Of a stretch of 64,000 nucleotides of DNA, positions 12,285-23,599 are shown in pieces. The notes beneath the pieces are model-generated. The model ran no database searches and was not told where the DNA came from. It saw only the letters and a list, made by a program, of their open reading frames with translations. Each line of letters starts with the position of its first letter. Within the stretch, counting starts at the first letter, position 1. The position numbers and the translations under genes are program-made. Source of the stretch: Callorhinus ursinus (lineage: Eukaryota; Chordata; Mammalia; Carnivora; Otariidae); assembly GCF_003265705.1 (NCBI RefSeq), contig NW_020313044.1, positions 3,693,644-3,757,643 on the forward strand, in the 5' to 3' direction.

Positions 12285-13097
12285 GTATGCATCTAGCATC
12301 TGTGTCTAGGTGAAAACAGATTGAAACATGTATTCAGGACTTCCCCGAAGAAGAAAGTGCAGAGCCTGATTGGTGTGCATGTGTGTGTTGGGGGTTGTGG
12401 GCAGTTCGGAGGAGGAGATACTTCAGCCAGTATTCACATGCTTTTCCTGAGTGTGACATCCTGTGTCAGGGACAGGGGTTAGGTCTGTGGATACACAGGA
12501 CACAGGATTTGTTTGTGTGTTTTTTAGGAGCATTTTGCATAAAAGACCTATTCTCATACTAGCTACCTCCTTGAGATCCAAACAAACTAGATACCTCCAA
12601 AGCCTAGAGCCTCTTAGCACCCTCAGCAGCTCTGACTGGAGACCAGATCACTCCCCATGCCTCTGACAGTGATTAAGCATGAGACCCATGAAAGAACCTC
12701 CTTGGAGGCCAGCATCCCCTCTACAGGGGATTGCATCACCAAGATGTTAATCCAACTGTTGTCCCTGCAGTCTGCAGTGAGTGGGGTTGTGTTTCAGTCA
12801 TCAATACCATGTCAGTTTCCCACTGTTGGACCAAGTATAAATTGATTCTAAATATTTGCTTTGGGAAAATTTCTTTAGTAAGAATGAGCTTTCTCTAAAT
12901 CTAAGGATTTAGAGATCTAAATTACTTCTTTGTCTTCTCTCACTCAGGGTTGCAACCCTGCATTTAGGATACTAACCCTTTAAATGGTTGTAATTTGAGG
13001 AGCACTAGAAAGATCCTCCTCACAAAACCCACCTCACAGGCAGGTTCCTAGAACTCCACCATTCACCACCACCAGTATTCTCTTTTTAAATTCCCTA
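12285..13097. other. PCDHA: Intron sequence without gene
   Basis: A C10 run lies just before (about 12273). No gene or assignable repeat seen. Confidence 0.4.
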
Positions 13098-13138
13098 TTC
13101 ATTCATTCATTCATTCATTCATTCTGTCTCTCTCTCTA

Positions 13139-13182
<44 letters not shown>
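13098..13182. repeat. Compound microsatellite (ATTC)n-(CT)n-(AC)n
   Basis: About six ATTC units, a short CT run and then about 21 AC units ending in ACGCGTGTG. Confidence 0.95.
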
Positions 13183-13778
13183 GTGTGAAGTATTAGAGTA
13201 TCTTATCCAACAGTACTTTCCTTGGCTTGGCTTTAATACAGAATTTGGTTAGAACCCTCTGTATAGTCATTAAACAAACATTAAGCACCTATTTAAAGTC
13301 AGCCTCTATTGTAGTAACACAGTCCTGTCCTCATACTATAGTGGGGGAAGATAGAAATGTAAGGAAATAAGGTAGAAATATTACAGTATCATGTGATAAG
13401 GACCATGATAGTGCCATGCACAGGCAAGGCCAATGAGGAGGAAGGAAGCTGGGACAAACCACCAGGGCCTGTCAGTCCAGAATGGGACCCAGAGTCTACC
13501 TATTTTGTAATCAGTACAAACTACATATAAATGTGATAAGCTGGTCCACCTTTCCTGAGAGGGCCCCCAGAATTGTTTTCATGGGTCCTAAACCCTCTTT
13601 CAGCAACCATGAACACTGGATGTTGTGGGAACCCAGAAGATGGAATTGGGGATTTAGGGGACCATCTCAGAGACTGTGACATTTAATACTGGGTAGTGAA
13701 GGATGGTATGTAGGATATGGAATGGAAGAGAGTTCTGGACAAAGTGAACAATACCTGTAAAAAAACACCAAAAATCAG
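13183..13778. repeat. Ancient interspersed repeat fragments
   Basis: 13260-13440 has the pattern 'aaacattaagcacctattt', '...acagtcctgtcctcatacta' and 'gtgataaggaccatgatag', seen again in part near 54.0 kb. The family was not assigned. The rest is unique intron. Confidence 0.35.
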
Positions 13779-13945
13779 GGTGGCTCAGTCAGTTTAGCAT
13801 CTGACTCTTTATTTCAGCTCAGGTCATGATCTCAGGGTCATGAGATCAAGCCCTGTGTCAGGGTCTGCACGCATGCGCTCTTTCTCTCTCTAGAGAACAA
13901 ACAAACAAACAAACAAAAAAAACCAACACAACAATAACAAAACAA
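13779..13945 (+). mobile_element. Carnivore tRNA-derived SINE, 5'-truncated head
   Basis: Starts at 'gggtggctcagtcag'. The tail is an unusual (AAAC)n run. Target duplication aaaatcag on both sides. Confidence 0.88.
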
Positions 13946-14125
13946 CAAAAATCAGAAATGCATAATCTAGGTGAACAGAATGAGTACACTTGGTGGGTGG
14001 AAGGGATAAAGCACTGTTGGGAAATGAGGTCAGAGATATAGACAAGAATTAGATTTTGTAGGGCCTTCAAAATCCTGCTAAACATCTTGAAGTTTCATCT
14101 GTTGACAGTGGAGAGCCACCAGAAG

Positions 14126-14148
14126 GTTGGTTGGTTGGTTGGTTGGTT
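14126..14148. repeat. (TTGG)n microsatellite
   Basis: Five to six GGTT units. Confidence 0.9.
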
Positions 14149-14381
14149 TTTTAAGAAAAGAAGCTCTACTGAGCCCCTTTACCTCTGCTGAATCTTCAGA
14201 AATCATCCTATAGTATGTCCGGACAAGCTCATGAACTATCAACTTAGTGTTTTTCCCCACCTAAACCAAGGACTGGAAACTTTAAATTTCAGTATAGTTA
14301 ACATACAGTGTTATATTAGTTTCAGGTGTGTAATATAGTGATTCGCAATTCTACACATTATTCAGCATCATGATAATTATA

Positions 14382-14633
14382 CTTTTTTTTTAAAGATTTT
14401 ATTTATTTATTTATTTATTTTTTTTTTTTTTAAAGATTTTATTTATTTATTTGAGAGAGAGAGAATGAGAGATAGCACGAGAGAGAAGAGGGTCAGAGGG
14501 AGAAGCAGACTCCCCGCCGAGCAGGGAGCCCGACGCGGGACTCGATCCCGGGACTCCAGGATCATGACCTGAGCCGAAGGCAGTCGCTTAACCAACTGAG
14601 CCACCCAGGCGCCCTTTTTTTTTTTTTTTTTTT
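14382..14633 (-). mobile_element. Carnivore SINE inserted in or beside another SINE tail
   Basis: Two 'aaagattttatttattta' tail complements in succession, then a single body ending 'ccacccaggcgccc' and a T run. Target duplication gataattatact flanks the whole block, so one SINE probably entered the tail of another. Confidence 0.85.
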
Positions 14634-14931
14634 GATAATTATACTCTTAAACCCCATCACCTAGTTCTCCCATCCCCCAACCCACCTTCCCTCTGATAAC
14701 CATCAGTTTGTTCTCTATAATTGAGTCTGTTACTTTGTCTCTTTTTCTTCCTTTTTTCTGTTTCTTAAATTCCACATATGAGTGAAAGCATATGGCATGT
14801 GTCTTTCTCTGACTTATTTCACTTAGCATTATCACCCTCTAGATCCATCCATGTTGCAAATGGCAAGATGACATTCTTTTTTATAGCAGAGTAATATTCC
14901 ATCGTACATATATACCATTTCTTTTTTTTTT

Positions 14932-15104
14932 TTAAGATTTTATTTTTTTTATTTGAGCAAGAGAGAGAGAGCACAAGCCAGGAGGTGGAGAGGCAGAGGG
15001 AGAAGCAGACTCCCTGCTGAGTAGGGAGCCCAACTCGGGGCTCGATCCCATCATGACCTGAGCCAAAGGCAGACCCTCAACCAACTGAGCCACCCAGGTG
15101 CCCC
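14932..15104 (-). mobile_element. Carnivore tRNA-derived SINE
   Basis: Reverse SINE inside L1, flanked by 'catatatacca' and 'catatacca' duplications. Confidence 0.93.
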
Positions 15105-16172
15105 ATATACCACATCTTAAAAAAAAAAATTTTTATGTCTTCTTTATCCATTCATCTGGTGATGGGCACTTGGCTGCTTCCATAATTTGGCTACTGTAAA
15201 TAATGCTGCAATAAACATAGGGGTATCTATATCTTTTTGAATTAGTGCTTTTGTATTTGGGTAAATACCTAGGAGTAGAATTACTGGATCAAATGGTAAT
15301 TCTATTTTTAATTTTTTGAGGAATCTCCATACTGTTTTCCCCAGTGGCCACACCAGTTTGCATTCCCACCAACAGTGCATGAGGCTTCCTTTCTCTCCAC
15401 ATCCTCGCCAACACTTGTTATTTCTTGTGTTTTTGATATTAGCCGTTCTGACAGGTGTGAGGTGATATCTCATTGTCGTTTTGACTTGCATTTCCCTGAT
15501 GATGAGTGATGTTGAGCATCTTTTCATGTGTCTGTTAGCCATCTGAATGTCTTCTTTGTAGAAATGTCTGTCCACGTCTTCTGCCCATTTTTTAATTGGA
15601 TTATTTGGGTTTTGGGTGTTGAGTTGTATAAATTCTTTATATATTTTGGATACTAACCCTTTATCGGCTATGTCATTTGCAGATATCTTCTCCCATACAG
15701 TAGGTGGCCTTTTAGTTTTGCTGGTTGTTTCCTTTGCTGTGCAGAAGCTTTTTATTTTGATGTAGTCCCAATAGTTTATTTTTGCTTTTGTTTCCCTTGC
15801 CTCAGGAGACATATGTAGAAAAATGTTGCTATGGCTGATGTCAGAGAAATTACTGCCCATGTTCTCTTCTAGGATTTTTATGGTTTCAGTTCTTACCTTT
15901 AAGTCCTTAATCCATTTTGAATTTATTTTTGTGTATGGTGTAAGCAAGTGATCCATTTTCATTCTTTTGCATATAGCTGTCCAGTTTTCCCAATACCATT
16001 TGTTGAAGAGATGGTCTTTTTTCCATTGCACAGTCTCACCTCTTTTGTCAAAGATTAATTGACCATATATAATCATGGGTTTATTTCTGGGCTCTCTGTT
16101 TCGTTCCATTGATCTATGTGTTCCATTGGTCTGTGTGTCAATACCATACTGTTTTTTTGTTTTTTTTTTATA

Positions 16173-16352
16173 GTTTTTTTTTTAAGATTTTATTTATTTA
16201 TTCATGAAAGACAGAGAGAGAGAGAGAGAGAGGCAGAGGGAGAAGCAGGCTCCCAAGGAGCAGGGAGCCCGACGTGGGACTCGATCCCAGGACCCTGGGA
16301 TCATGACCTGAGCTGAAGGCAGACGCTTAACCATCTGAGCCACCCAGGCGCC
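16173..16352 (-). mobile_element. Carnivore tRNA-derived SINE
   Basis: Reverse SINE inside L1 with a 17-bp perfect target duplication caataccatactgtttt at 16139 and 16353. Confidence 0.95.
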
Positions 16353-16524
16353 CAATACCATACTGTTTTGATTACTACATCTTTGTGCAGTGTATCTTGA
16401 CATCTGTGATTATGGTGCCTCCAGTTTTGTTCTTTTTTTCAAGATTGCTTTGGCTATTCAGGGTCCTTTGTGGTTCCATACAAATTTTAGGATTATTCTA
16501 GTTCTGTGAAGAATGCTGCTGGTA

Positions 16525-16689
16525 GGGGCTCATGGGTGACTGTCAGTTAAGCGTCTCCCTTTGGCTCAGGTCATGATCTCAGGGTCCTGCTCAGTGGGGA
16601 GCCTGCTTCTCCTTCTGCCTCCCGCTCCCCCTGCTTGTGCTCTCTCTTTCTATCAAATAAATACGTAAAACCTTAAAAAAAGAAACAAT
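16525..16689 (+). mobile_element. Carnivore tRNA-derived SINE, internally shortened
   Basis: Head 'ggggctcatgggtgactg' is diverged and part of the 'gatcgagcc' segment is missing. Tail 'aaataaatacgtaaaacctt'. Duplication 'aatgctgctggta' on both sides. Confidence 0.88.
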
Positions 16690-17235
16690 ACTGCTGGTAT
16701 TTTGATAGGGATTGCATTAAATCTCTAGATGGCTGTGGGTAGTATGGACATTTTAAAAATATTTGTTCTCCCAATCCATGAGCATGGAATATCTTTCCAT
16801 TTGTGTCATCTTCACTTTCGTTCATCAGTGTCTTAAAGTTGTCAGAGTACAGGTCTTTTGACTCATTGGTTAAGTTTATTCCTAGGGGTTTGCAGGTTTT
16901 TTTGTTTTGTTTTGGTGCAGTTGTAAAAGGGATGGGACTGTTTTCTTAATTTCTCTTTCTGCCACTTCATTATTAGTGTACAGAAATGCAACAGATTTCT
17001 GTATATTGATTTTGTATCCTAAATTTCTTTTTCATTTCTAGTAGGATTGGAAACTGTCTAGAAATATGGAACCAAAAGGGTGGTGATGACAGCATTTTTG
17101 TAAAAAGGACTGGCCTTGGAAATGTTCTGAGCTAATGCTGGTGGACTTGATCTGATCTTGTCTGAGAAAGTGTGGAGAGGGAGGCTGAGTTTGTTTAAAT
17201 TTTGCCTTGGTTTGCTTCTTAAGGGAGGCAGCACA

Positions 17236-17460
17236 ACATTGCAGAGTGCCTCAGGTCCCTGTTGTACGGCTCAGTCATTGTGCCTCAGATTTATTAGTGT
17301 GTAAAAGAGGAAAGACCGTTTGCTGCTGTAAGGATTAAATGAAACAGTGCATGCAGAATGCTTAGTACCGTGCTTAGCTCACAGTAAACATTCAAAAAAT
17401 GTTATCATTTACTCAATTTAATATTCCTGGCACTTAGCACAATGCCCAGCACGCAGTAAA
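17236..17460 (+). repeat. MIR SINE
   Basis: 'attgtgcctcagatttatta', 'gtaaggattaaatgaaacag' and 'cttagctcacagtaaacatt' match MIR order. Confidence 0.6.
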
Positions 17461-18180
17461 CAGGATTCAAAATGGTTTTGCTAAATTAAATGAACTGGGA
17501 TAGGAAGTGCAAGGTCAGGGGGGTAGTGATGGTGGAGAGGGTTTTCCCCAGATGGTACTCCTTCTTTGCCCTCCTTCTCCTGTAGCATTCTGAGGGCACC
17601 TCCATTTTGTACCCTCCATGCAGGGAGATCACTGCTTGGCTAGAAATGGTTGCTCAAGGCTGAGAAGTGACACAGCAACACGGCCTGGGATTGCTGCCAA
17701 ATTTTAAGAAGCGCAGATTGCAACCAAGTGAGGGGGAAGGGTAGAGATGAAAAGTTTGAAAACCCAACCAGACCCACCTAGAAGCAGTTTTATTGTTGAG
17801 TGAAAGGACTGTGCCTCCCAGTTTCAGTTGGGGCAGGCAGCGTGAAAGCTTCGGAAGAGTCCCTGGCGTAGGAGGGACCCAGCAGGGGGCTCTTGGGGCA
17901 AGCGGGGCTGCTTCATGGGGCCTTGGGCCTAGAAAGACCTCTTGGGTTTAATATTATGTTGTTGCCATCTTTGAGTACTTAGGAATTTTTTATGGGCCCT
18001 GCAAGTTACATAGAGGGTGCTGGGTCCAGACTGTCTAGGGCATCGATGTTTTGTTTCAGCTAGTTTTTGAGCCAGTTTTTGAATTTGCAGCTGATTAAGT
18101 AGGGGCTGGGCTAGTCATCTTTTTAATCTCTCTCTCTGATTTAATTATAAGAGGCCAAAAATTGTGACAAACTAAATCTG
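17461..18180. other. PCDHA: Intron sequence without gene
   Basis: Moderately GC-rich unique DNA around 17.8-17.9 kb. No feature supported. Confidence 0.4.
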
Positions 18181-18280
18181 TACAAAACTACAATAAGATG
18201 GCTAGTACCTACCTCCCATCTCTAGTCATGCTCCCAGGAAGTAACCACTACCGCTAGTTTAGTGCATATCCCCCAGCTTT

Positions 18281-18457
18281 TTTTTTTTTTAAGATTTTAT
18301 CTATTTATTTGAGAGACAGAGAGAGAGAGAGAGAAGCAGAGAGAGAAGCAGGCTCCCCGCTGAGCAGGGAGCCGGGTGCGGGGCTCGATCCCAGGACTTG
18401 GGGACCATGACCTGAGCCGAAGGCAGATGCTCAACGACTGAGCCACCCAGGCGCCCC
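18281..18457 (-). mobile_element. Carnivore tRNA-derived SINE
   Basis: Reverse SINE with target duplication 'tcccccagctttttt' on both flanks. Confidence 0.95.
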
Positions 18458-18634
18458 TCCCCCAGCTTTTTTATAAATATAAAGTTCAAAGTACTGTATA
18501 ATAAAACAACATGTAATTATATTGTTGATATGAATATTAAACAATACAGCATCATTTGCATGAAAAGATTCATTTCCCTCAATCCCACTTCCCTTCCGTG
18601 AGGCAGCCACTGGTAACAGTTTTGTGTGTGTCCT

Positions 18635-18875
18635 CAAAATATTTTTTTAAGTTAACAGACTCAATTTTTTAGAGAAGTTTTAGGTTCAACAGAAAAATTG
18701 AGTGGAAAGTACAGAGAGTTCCCATCTGGCCCCGTCCCCACACCCGCGCAGCATTCCCCACCATTGGTATCCAGCACCGCAGTGTCCATTTGTTACATTC
18801 GATGAACCTACGAGGACATGCACCATCACCCAGAGTCCACCGTTTACACTAGGATTCGCTCTTCCAAATATTTTT
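18635..18875 (-). mobile_element. Ancient L1M 3'-UTR fragment
   Basis: 'agaagttttaggttcaacag', 'aaattgagtggaaagtacag', 'catttgttac...gatgaacct' and 'catcacccagagtccac' mark a common old L1 3' region. A second copy lies at 61.5 kb. Confidence 0.65.
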
Positions 18876-18888
18876 CAAAATAATTTTT

Positions 18889-19079
18889 CTAAAGGTTTTA
18901 TTTACTTATTTGAGAGAGAGAATAAGAGAGAGAGAGCAAGCATGAGAGGGGGGAGGATCAGAGGGAGAAGCAGACGCCCTGACCAGCTGGGAGCCTGTTG
19001 CAGAACTTGATCCCGGGACTCCAGGATCATGACCTGAGCCGAAGCCAGTTGCCTAACCAACTGAGCCACCCAGGCGCCC
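18889..19079 (-). mobile_element. Carnivore tRNA-derived SINE (first of a stacked pair)
   Basis: Reverse SINE between copies 1 and 2 of the 14-bp target repeat tcaaaataattttt. Confidence 0.94.
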
Positions 19080-19093
19080 TCAAAATAATTTTT

Positions 19094-19283
19094 TTTAAAG
19101 ATTTTATTTATTTATTCGACAGAGAGAGACAGCGAGAGAGGGGACACAAGCAGGGGGAGAGGGAGAGGAAAAAGCACGCTTTCTTCAGAGCAGGCAGCCT
19201 GATGTGGGGCTCGATCCCAGGACCCTGGGACCATGACCTGAGCCAAAGGCAGTTAACGACTGAGCCACCCAGGCGCCCCACCC
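19094..19283 (-). mobile_element. Carnivore tRNA-derived SINE (second of a stacked pair)
   Basis: Reverse SINE between copies 2 and 3 of the same 14-bp repeat. It has a short internal deletion in the tRNA part ('ggcagttaacgactgagcc'). Confidence 0.94.
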
Positions 19284-19307
19284 TCAAAATAATTTTTAAT
19301 CACATAA

Positions 19308-19381
19308 TTCAACTGAGCCAGCCAGGCACCCCTGAATGTTTTTTGCTTATTAAAAAAAAGTAGGTTTTCAAAAAGCAAAAT
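19308..19381 (+). repeat. Inverted repeat, left arm (74 bp)
   Basis: Its reverse complement recurs at 20073-20147 with about five differences. It holds 22 bp of a SINE head complement followed by about 50 bp of the flank of the 20.1-kb SINE. Confidence 0.8.
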
Positions 19382-19575
19382 GAGATGTTACACATATTAG
19401 TATACAGCTTTGTTTTTTAACAAGCACCTTTTCAAGTCAGTCCATATAGACCCATCTCATTTTTTTTAATAAGGACATACTCTGTTGTATGCCTATATTA
19501 TGATTTATTTATCCAGTTTCTTATTGGTATCCATGTTTTTTAAACAAAGCAATGTACATTCTTATACATATATTT
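19382..19575 (-). mobile_element. Old L1 3' fragment
   Basis: 'tttttaacaagcaccttttc', 'ccagtttcttattggtatcc' type sequence typical of reverse-oriented old L1 3' ends. Subfamily not assigned. Confidence 0.4.
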
Positions 19576-19759
19576 TATGCACTACAGAAGTGTGGTTACT
19601 GGGTTAGTTGGCATGCTCCTATCTAGGATTGGACTGCATTTGTTATACACTCCCCTCTGACCCTCACCCAAGTTAATGATCGCACCATCAAGGGACTTAG
19701 CCCTCACGCTTGAGAATACTGGAGCAGAAATATGAGAGTATTTACTTGTGAATAAAAAT

Positions 19760-20018
19760 GGTAATAGCTTACCCATATTGAGCACTTTAGCTGTTTTGTT
19801 TACTTAAGCCAGGCACTGTTCTAAGTACTTTACATGTAATATACCCTTTACTCTGTATAACCACCCCCAGAGATAAGTCTATTATTATACCCATTTTAAT
19901 GGCTAGGAAATTGAGGTACCTAGGGTTCAGTAAGGTCCGGTATCTGTCTAGTTAAGTGGTGGGGACAAGATCTGAAACAGGGCTCTTTCACTTCTGAGCT
20001 AGTGCTCTTAACTGTCTC
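19760..20018 (-). repeat. MIR SINE, reverse orientation
   Basis: 'gccaggcactgttctaagta', 'attatacccattttaatggc' and 'gaaattgaggtacc' with 'gctagtgctcttaactgt' at its end. Confidence 0.75.
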
Positions 20019-20072
20019 TAGAAAGTTTAATGCCATCTCTTTGCCAAAGTTTCTCTACCTTGTTTATTCCTT

Positions 20073-20147
20073 ATTTTGGTTTTTGAAAACCTACTTTTTT
20101 TTTAATAAGCAAAAAACATGCAGAGGTGCCTGGCTGGCCCAGTTGAA
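20073..20147 (-). repeat. Inverted repeat, right arm
   Basis: Partner of 19308-19381. It ends inside the head of the complete short SINE that starts at 20123, which marks this side as the likely source copy. Confidence 0.8.
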
Positions 20148-20235
20148 AGAGCATGCAACTCTTATCTCGGGGTTATGAGTTCAAGCCCCATGTTGGGTGT
20201 AGAGATTACTTAAAAATAAAATCTAAAAAAAAAAA
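20123..20235 (+). mobile_element. Short carnivore tRNA-SINE (no CT tract)
   Basis: tRNA-like head 'ggtgcctggctggcccag', 'atgagttcaagccccatgtt', then directly 'agagattacttaaaaataaa'. It lacks the CT-rich segment of the main SINE type. Confidence 0.88.
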
Positions 20236-20730
20236 TTCGTATATCACCTGGGGCCCAAGGGTACAGGAGCACCTGGCCCTGGGGGTCCCAAACAGACCAG
20301 GTTTGTCACTCCCTGCTGACAAAATCCAAAGGCAGAGAGACGAGGGGTGGGGAAACCAGAAAGGAATTTATTTCAGGGAGGCCAACACCCGGAGGACAAT
20401 GGACTAGTGTCTCAAAGACAGTCTCCAAACTGCTGCTGTCTCCAGTGGGGCAAAGGTCGGTGGGTACATGTGCTGGGCAAGAAAGGTCAGGTGGCTCACT
20501 TTGTTGGGGTCAATCACGCAGGGTCTAACTGGAGTCAGGGCCTTAGTTAATGCTTGAGGGGGCAGTTACAGTTCCATCACAGCTGCTTTGACCACTGGGA
20601 AAGATAGGCTGGAACGAAGAACTTAGAAAGTACAGACTGAGGTCACAGTAGAGGCAGTGGAAGTCCCCTTTCACTTAAAACAATATTGTATTTATTCATT
20701 TGCCTTTTTCTGCACTTTAACTGTTTGAGA
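20236..20730. other. PCDHA: Intron sequence without gene
   Basis: No supported feature. Confidence 0.4.
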
Positions 20731-20739
20731 GCAGGGCTC

Positions 20740-20950
20740 AGTGTCCTAATATTATTCATATTCCTGTCCTTAGTTCCTAGCACAATGTCTTATTTATTGT
20801 CCATAATAAATATGTTTAGTTGCATAACAGTGCCTCTCGGAGGTGGCTACTGTATCCATGTTACAGGTAAAGAAATCACAAGTTGGTGTAGTAGAAAAGA
20901 GTGGAAAGCAGAATGGTAGAGCTGCAATTTGAACCCAAGGCTTTTGATGC
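20740..20950 (-). repeat. MIR SINE, reverse orientation
   Basis: 'ccatgttacaggtaaagaaa', then 'gcagaatggtagagctgcaa', then 'tttgaacccaaggcttt'. Confidence 0.55.
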
Positions 20951-21214
20951 CTCATCCATTGGGTGGTCCACTGAGTCCAAGCTGCCTCCTTCCCGCCAGC
21001 CCCCGAGGGCTCTGGAGAATGGCTCCCTACCCAGCAACCAGTTCTAAGTTGGAAAACTTCACAGCTAGACTTCTTTAATGATCCCTGGGAGGGGCAGAGC
21101 CAGATGGGAAGAGGGCCTCTGGAAAAGAGAGTTCCTGGAAGTACTGCATCCAAGAATAAATTGTTGGTGCAGAGGTCCGTGGCGAGTCAGGTTCCTCAGA
21201 GGAATGCTACATTG

Positions 21215-21445
21215 TAGTAATACCTATCCTCTATTTCGTTTTCTGCATGCCAGGCATTGTTCTATGTGATTTACGAGCATTGTGTCTTCTTAATGCTCAC
21301 AGTCCCATAGATGGATATTGTTATCTCTATTTTACATATGAAAGAATGCGGGCTGAGAGGCCAAGTGACTTGCTTAAGGTTGCACAACAAATTGGAGATT
21401 CCAACTCCAATCTGTGTGTGTGTCCCCCAAACCTTCATTTTAAGC
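21215..21445 (-). repeat. MIR SINE, reverse orientation
   Basis: 'ccaggcattgttctatgtga', 'ctctattttacatatgaaag' and 'caagtgacttgcttaaggtt' follow reverse MIR order. Confidence 0.7.
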
Positions 21446-21608
21446 CTTCTGTTACCTCTAGGTTTTAACAGCCTGCTGAGGCTGGGGGCAATTCAAGAAG
21501 GCTATAAGGGGAAATTGCCCTCTGGACTGTGGGGGACTCTAGCAACCAGGAATAAGGTACAGAAAACGTTGTAGTTTGAGCCCTGCTGGGTTAGGGGGTC
21601 ATGGAAAG

Positions 21609-21633
21609 AATTTTTTTTTTTTTTTTTTTTTTT
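21609..21633. repeat. Poly(T) run
   Basis: About 24 T in a row. No body or target duplication is visible beside it. Confidence 0.9.
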
Positions 21634-21799
21634 TGTAGCTGACTATGGAGAGCTTGGAAGATTTGAAACCAGCCATTCCAGTTTTTGAATCTGGGTTCAC
21701 AGCACATGATGTCTTTATACTCTTAACCTAGAAATGGTAGAGTTATTTTGGGCACAAAGCAAGAGCTGTGGCTTTAAAAATATGCCACTGTATTTATCT

Positions 21800-22060
21800 C
21801 TTCCGCTCCAAGATTACTGAAAATTAGCCCAGCTGTGGCCCGAGGCAACAAATAGCCACAAAATCTCCTTCCAGATCACGCAGACCCTCCCACCCCCACC
21901 CCCAAAGGAGGCGGAACACCCGGGAGTGGCAGCCTCCGGGGAGTGGATTCAGATCAGCCTGTCTCCCATCACACTCACACCACCCCCTCCCAGCTACTCT
22001 AGGGGTCAGAATGCTAGGTCTGTGAATGAGCTCAAATCTCTCTCCTACTTCATCGTCAAG
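21800..22060. other. PCDHA: GC-rich repeat-free segment
   Basis: It contains CCCACCCCC-type KLF/Sp boxes and 'caggaggcgg'-like motifs. Possibly conserved regulatory DNA; function unknown. Confidence 0.3.
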
Positions 22061-22219
22061 GCTTCAGAGAAGTAAAATAATAATAACACATTGATTACTG
22101 AGCTGGGGAGTCCGTGCAAGAAGAATTTTTCAGCTTTATTACCAAACCCTGTGTGATTTAGGGCAAATCACCTTGCTGTAAATTATGCTTTCAATTTCCT
22201 TACCTATAACATGGAAACC

Positions 22220-22350
22220 CTTTTCTATATATATAAAGGGTTATATACATATGTGTGTGTGTGTATGTGTGTCTATAAGGGTTATATATATATATGAGTT
22301 TCCATATATAAATATACAGAGATATAAATATATAAAGAGATATATATTAT
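22220..22350. repeat. (AT)n/(GT)n low-complexity tract
   Basis: Runs of TA and TG dinucleotides mixed with 'gggttatata' repeats. Confidence 0.85.
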
Positions 22351-22866
22351 CTCCTTTTCACATGAAAACTGAGATATTAAATGATTTGCTAAACATCACA
22401 TAATTTATATGGTATAGCCATATTTAAACCTACTATTCTGATTGTAGAGCCTAATGTTTTAGAGAACAGGCAGTATATTTGTACATTGTCTTATTTCCAT
22501 GGAAAAATCTCTCCACTGTCATTTGAAGATCTAAAAAGCATGAGGAAATGGAAATGCTAGCCCAGGTGGCTTGAACTTTCTCCCCCTCTCTCTGATCCTG
22601 GACAGGATTTGGGTTGCAGACTGTGGTTCTCCTGTGATTTGTGGGCTGTAATTACTCAGATTAACATTGCCCAATTCATAAAGGCTGAGTGAGCAAGAGG
22701 AGGCGGAGCTTGTTCAAGCAGCCCACAAGCCCCACAGATGGCAGGATGGGGATGGGGAAGGAGCCAGGGATGCTGTACAGCCTGGTCTTTCCGCAGGTTT
22801 GATGGTGGATGGTTTTTGCGTTTTGCTCAGGCTGAGCGTGTATGATTCTACAATCTGCCAAGTTCT

Positions 22867-22901
22867 ACACACGCACACACGCACACACGCACGCGCACAC
22901 A
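22867..22901. repeat. (AC)n microsatellite, interrupted by GC
   Basis: ACACACGC-type units about 35 bp long. Confidence 0.9.
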
Positions 22902-23599
22902 ACTGAGAGACACATGAAATGGTTGCTCAAAGCCAGGAGGGTACAAGCCAATTCGGAGCTGCTTGAGCTGCAGTGGCTGGCTCGGGTGTGGAGAGGAGTC
23001 AAGGAAGGGGGAGAAGCGGGGTGTCCCTACACAGAAAGCCTGGATGTTCACTTGCAAACCCAGAATCCGCAGAACCATCCGTGCTCTGGCTTTCCCCTGG
23101 GCAGCTAGAGGCAGCAGCAGCAGCCTGAGCGGGAGCCCGAGCAATCCAGGGGAGCTGTCTGGCTGGGCCGGAAATGGCTGGAATCATTTAATAGCCTTTG
23201 CTGGCTGCACTGACCTGGCAGAGTGGGCGGGAGGCAGGCTCCAGAGTGCTGTCTGGCAAGATAGCCCGGGCTTTAATCAAAATGATGGGGTTTCTGGAAG
23301 CTCTTTATTAACCTTAGGACCAAAATCCCAAAGATGGCAACAAAGGGATGAATGGGGAGGGAAGGGGAGGGCTGAAACCTGCAGAATGGGCTGCGATTTT
23401 CCTGAGCTCGTCACTCCTGCATCCGTGCCCCTCCCCCAGCCTCCACTCCTTTCTGCTGATTCTAGCTTAGAGGTTCCTGCCTGCATCTCTGTCTCCCAAA
23501 TGGTGGCAAAACAAATAGAATCAAAGTAATTGCTACATTTGTATAATGCTTCAGGGTTTTCCAAGGGTCTTCATATACAGCTCAGGATGAGGTAGAATG

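Larger units (their letters stand above)
14275..17035 (-). mobile_element. L1 LINE, 3' UTR and ORF2 3' half, antisense to PCDHA
   Basis: From left to right this is the L1 3' UTR complement ('agtatagttaacatacagtg'), then the ORF2 C-terminal region. The frame at 15144-16109 is open for 321 codons and reads ...[12 protein letters not shown]..., [28 protein letters not shown] and [18 protein letters not shown], all hallmark ORF2 tail sequence including the zinc-knuckle-like Cys segment. It extends past 16.4 kb with decayed upstream codons and stops near 17035, so it lacks ORF1 and the endonuclease. Four SINEs interrupt it. The long open frame suggests a carnivore-age insertion. Confidence 0.92.

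Noticed and set aside
13098..13182. CRISPR-like direct repeats
   Set aside because: Simple microsatellite in a mammalian intron; no spacers.
20123..20235. tRNA gene
   Set aside because: The tRNA-like box sequences belong to the SINE head; no intact cloverleaf or RNA polymerase III terminator next to a mature tRNA.
22963..23529. 188-codon forward ORF in the PCDHA intron
   Set aside because: No domain, no matching splice sites, low-complexity Ser/Gly/Gln content and overlapping ORFs on both strands; best explained by GC-richer unique DNA.
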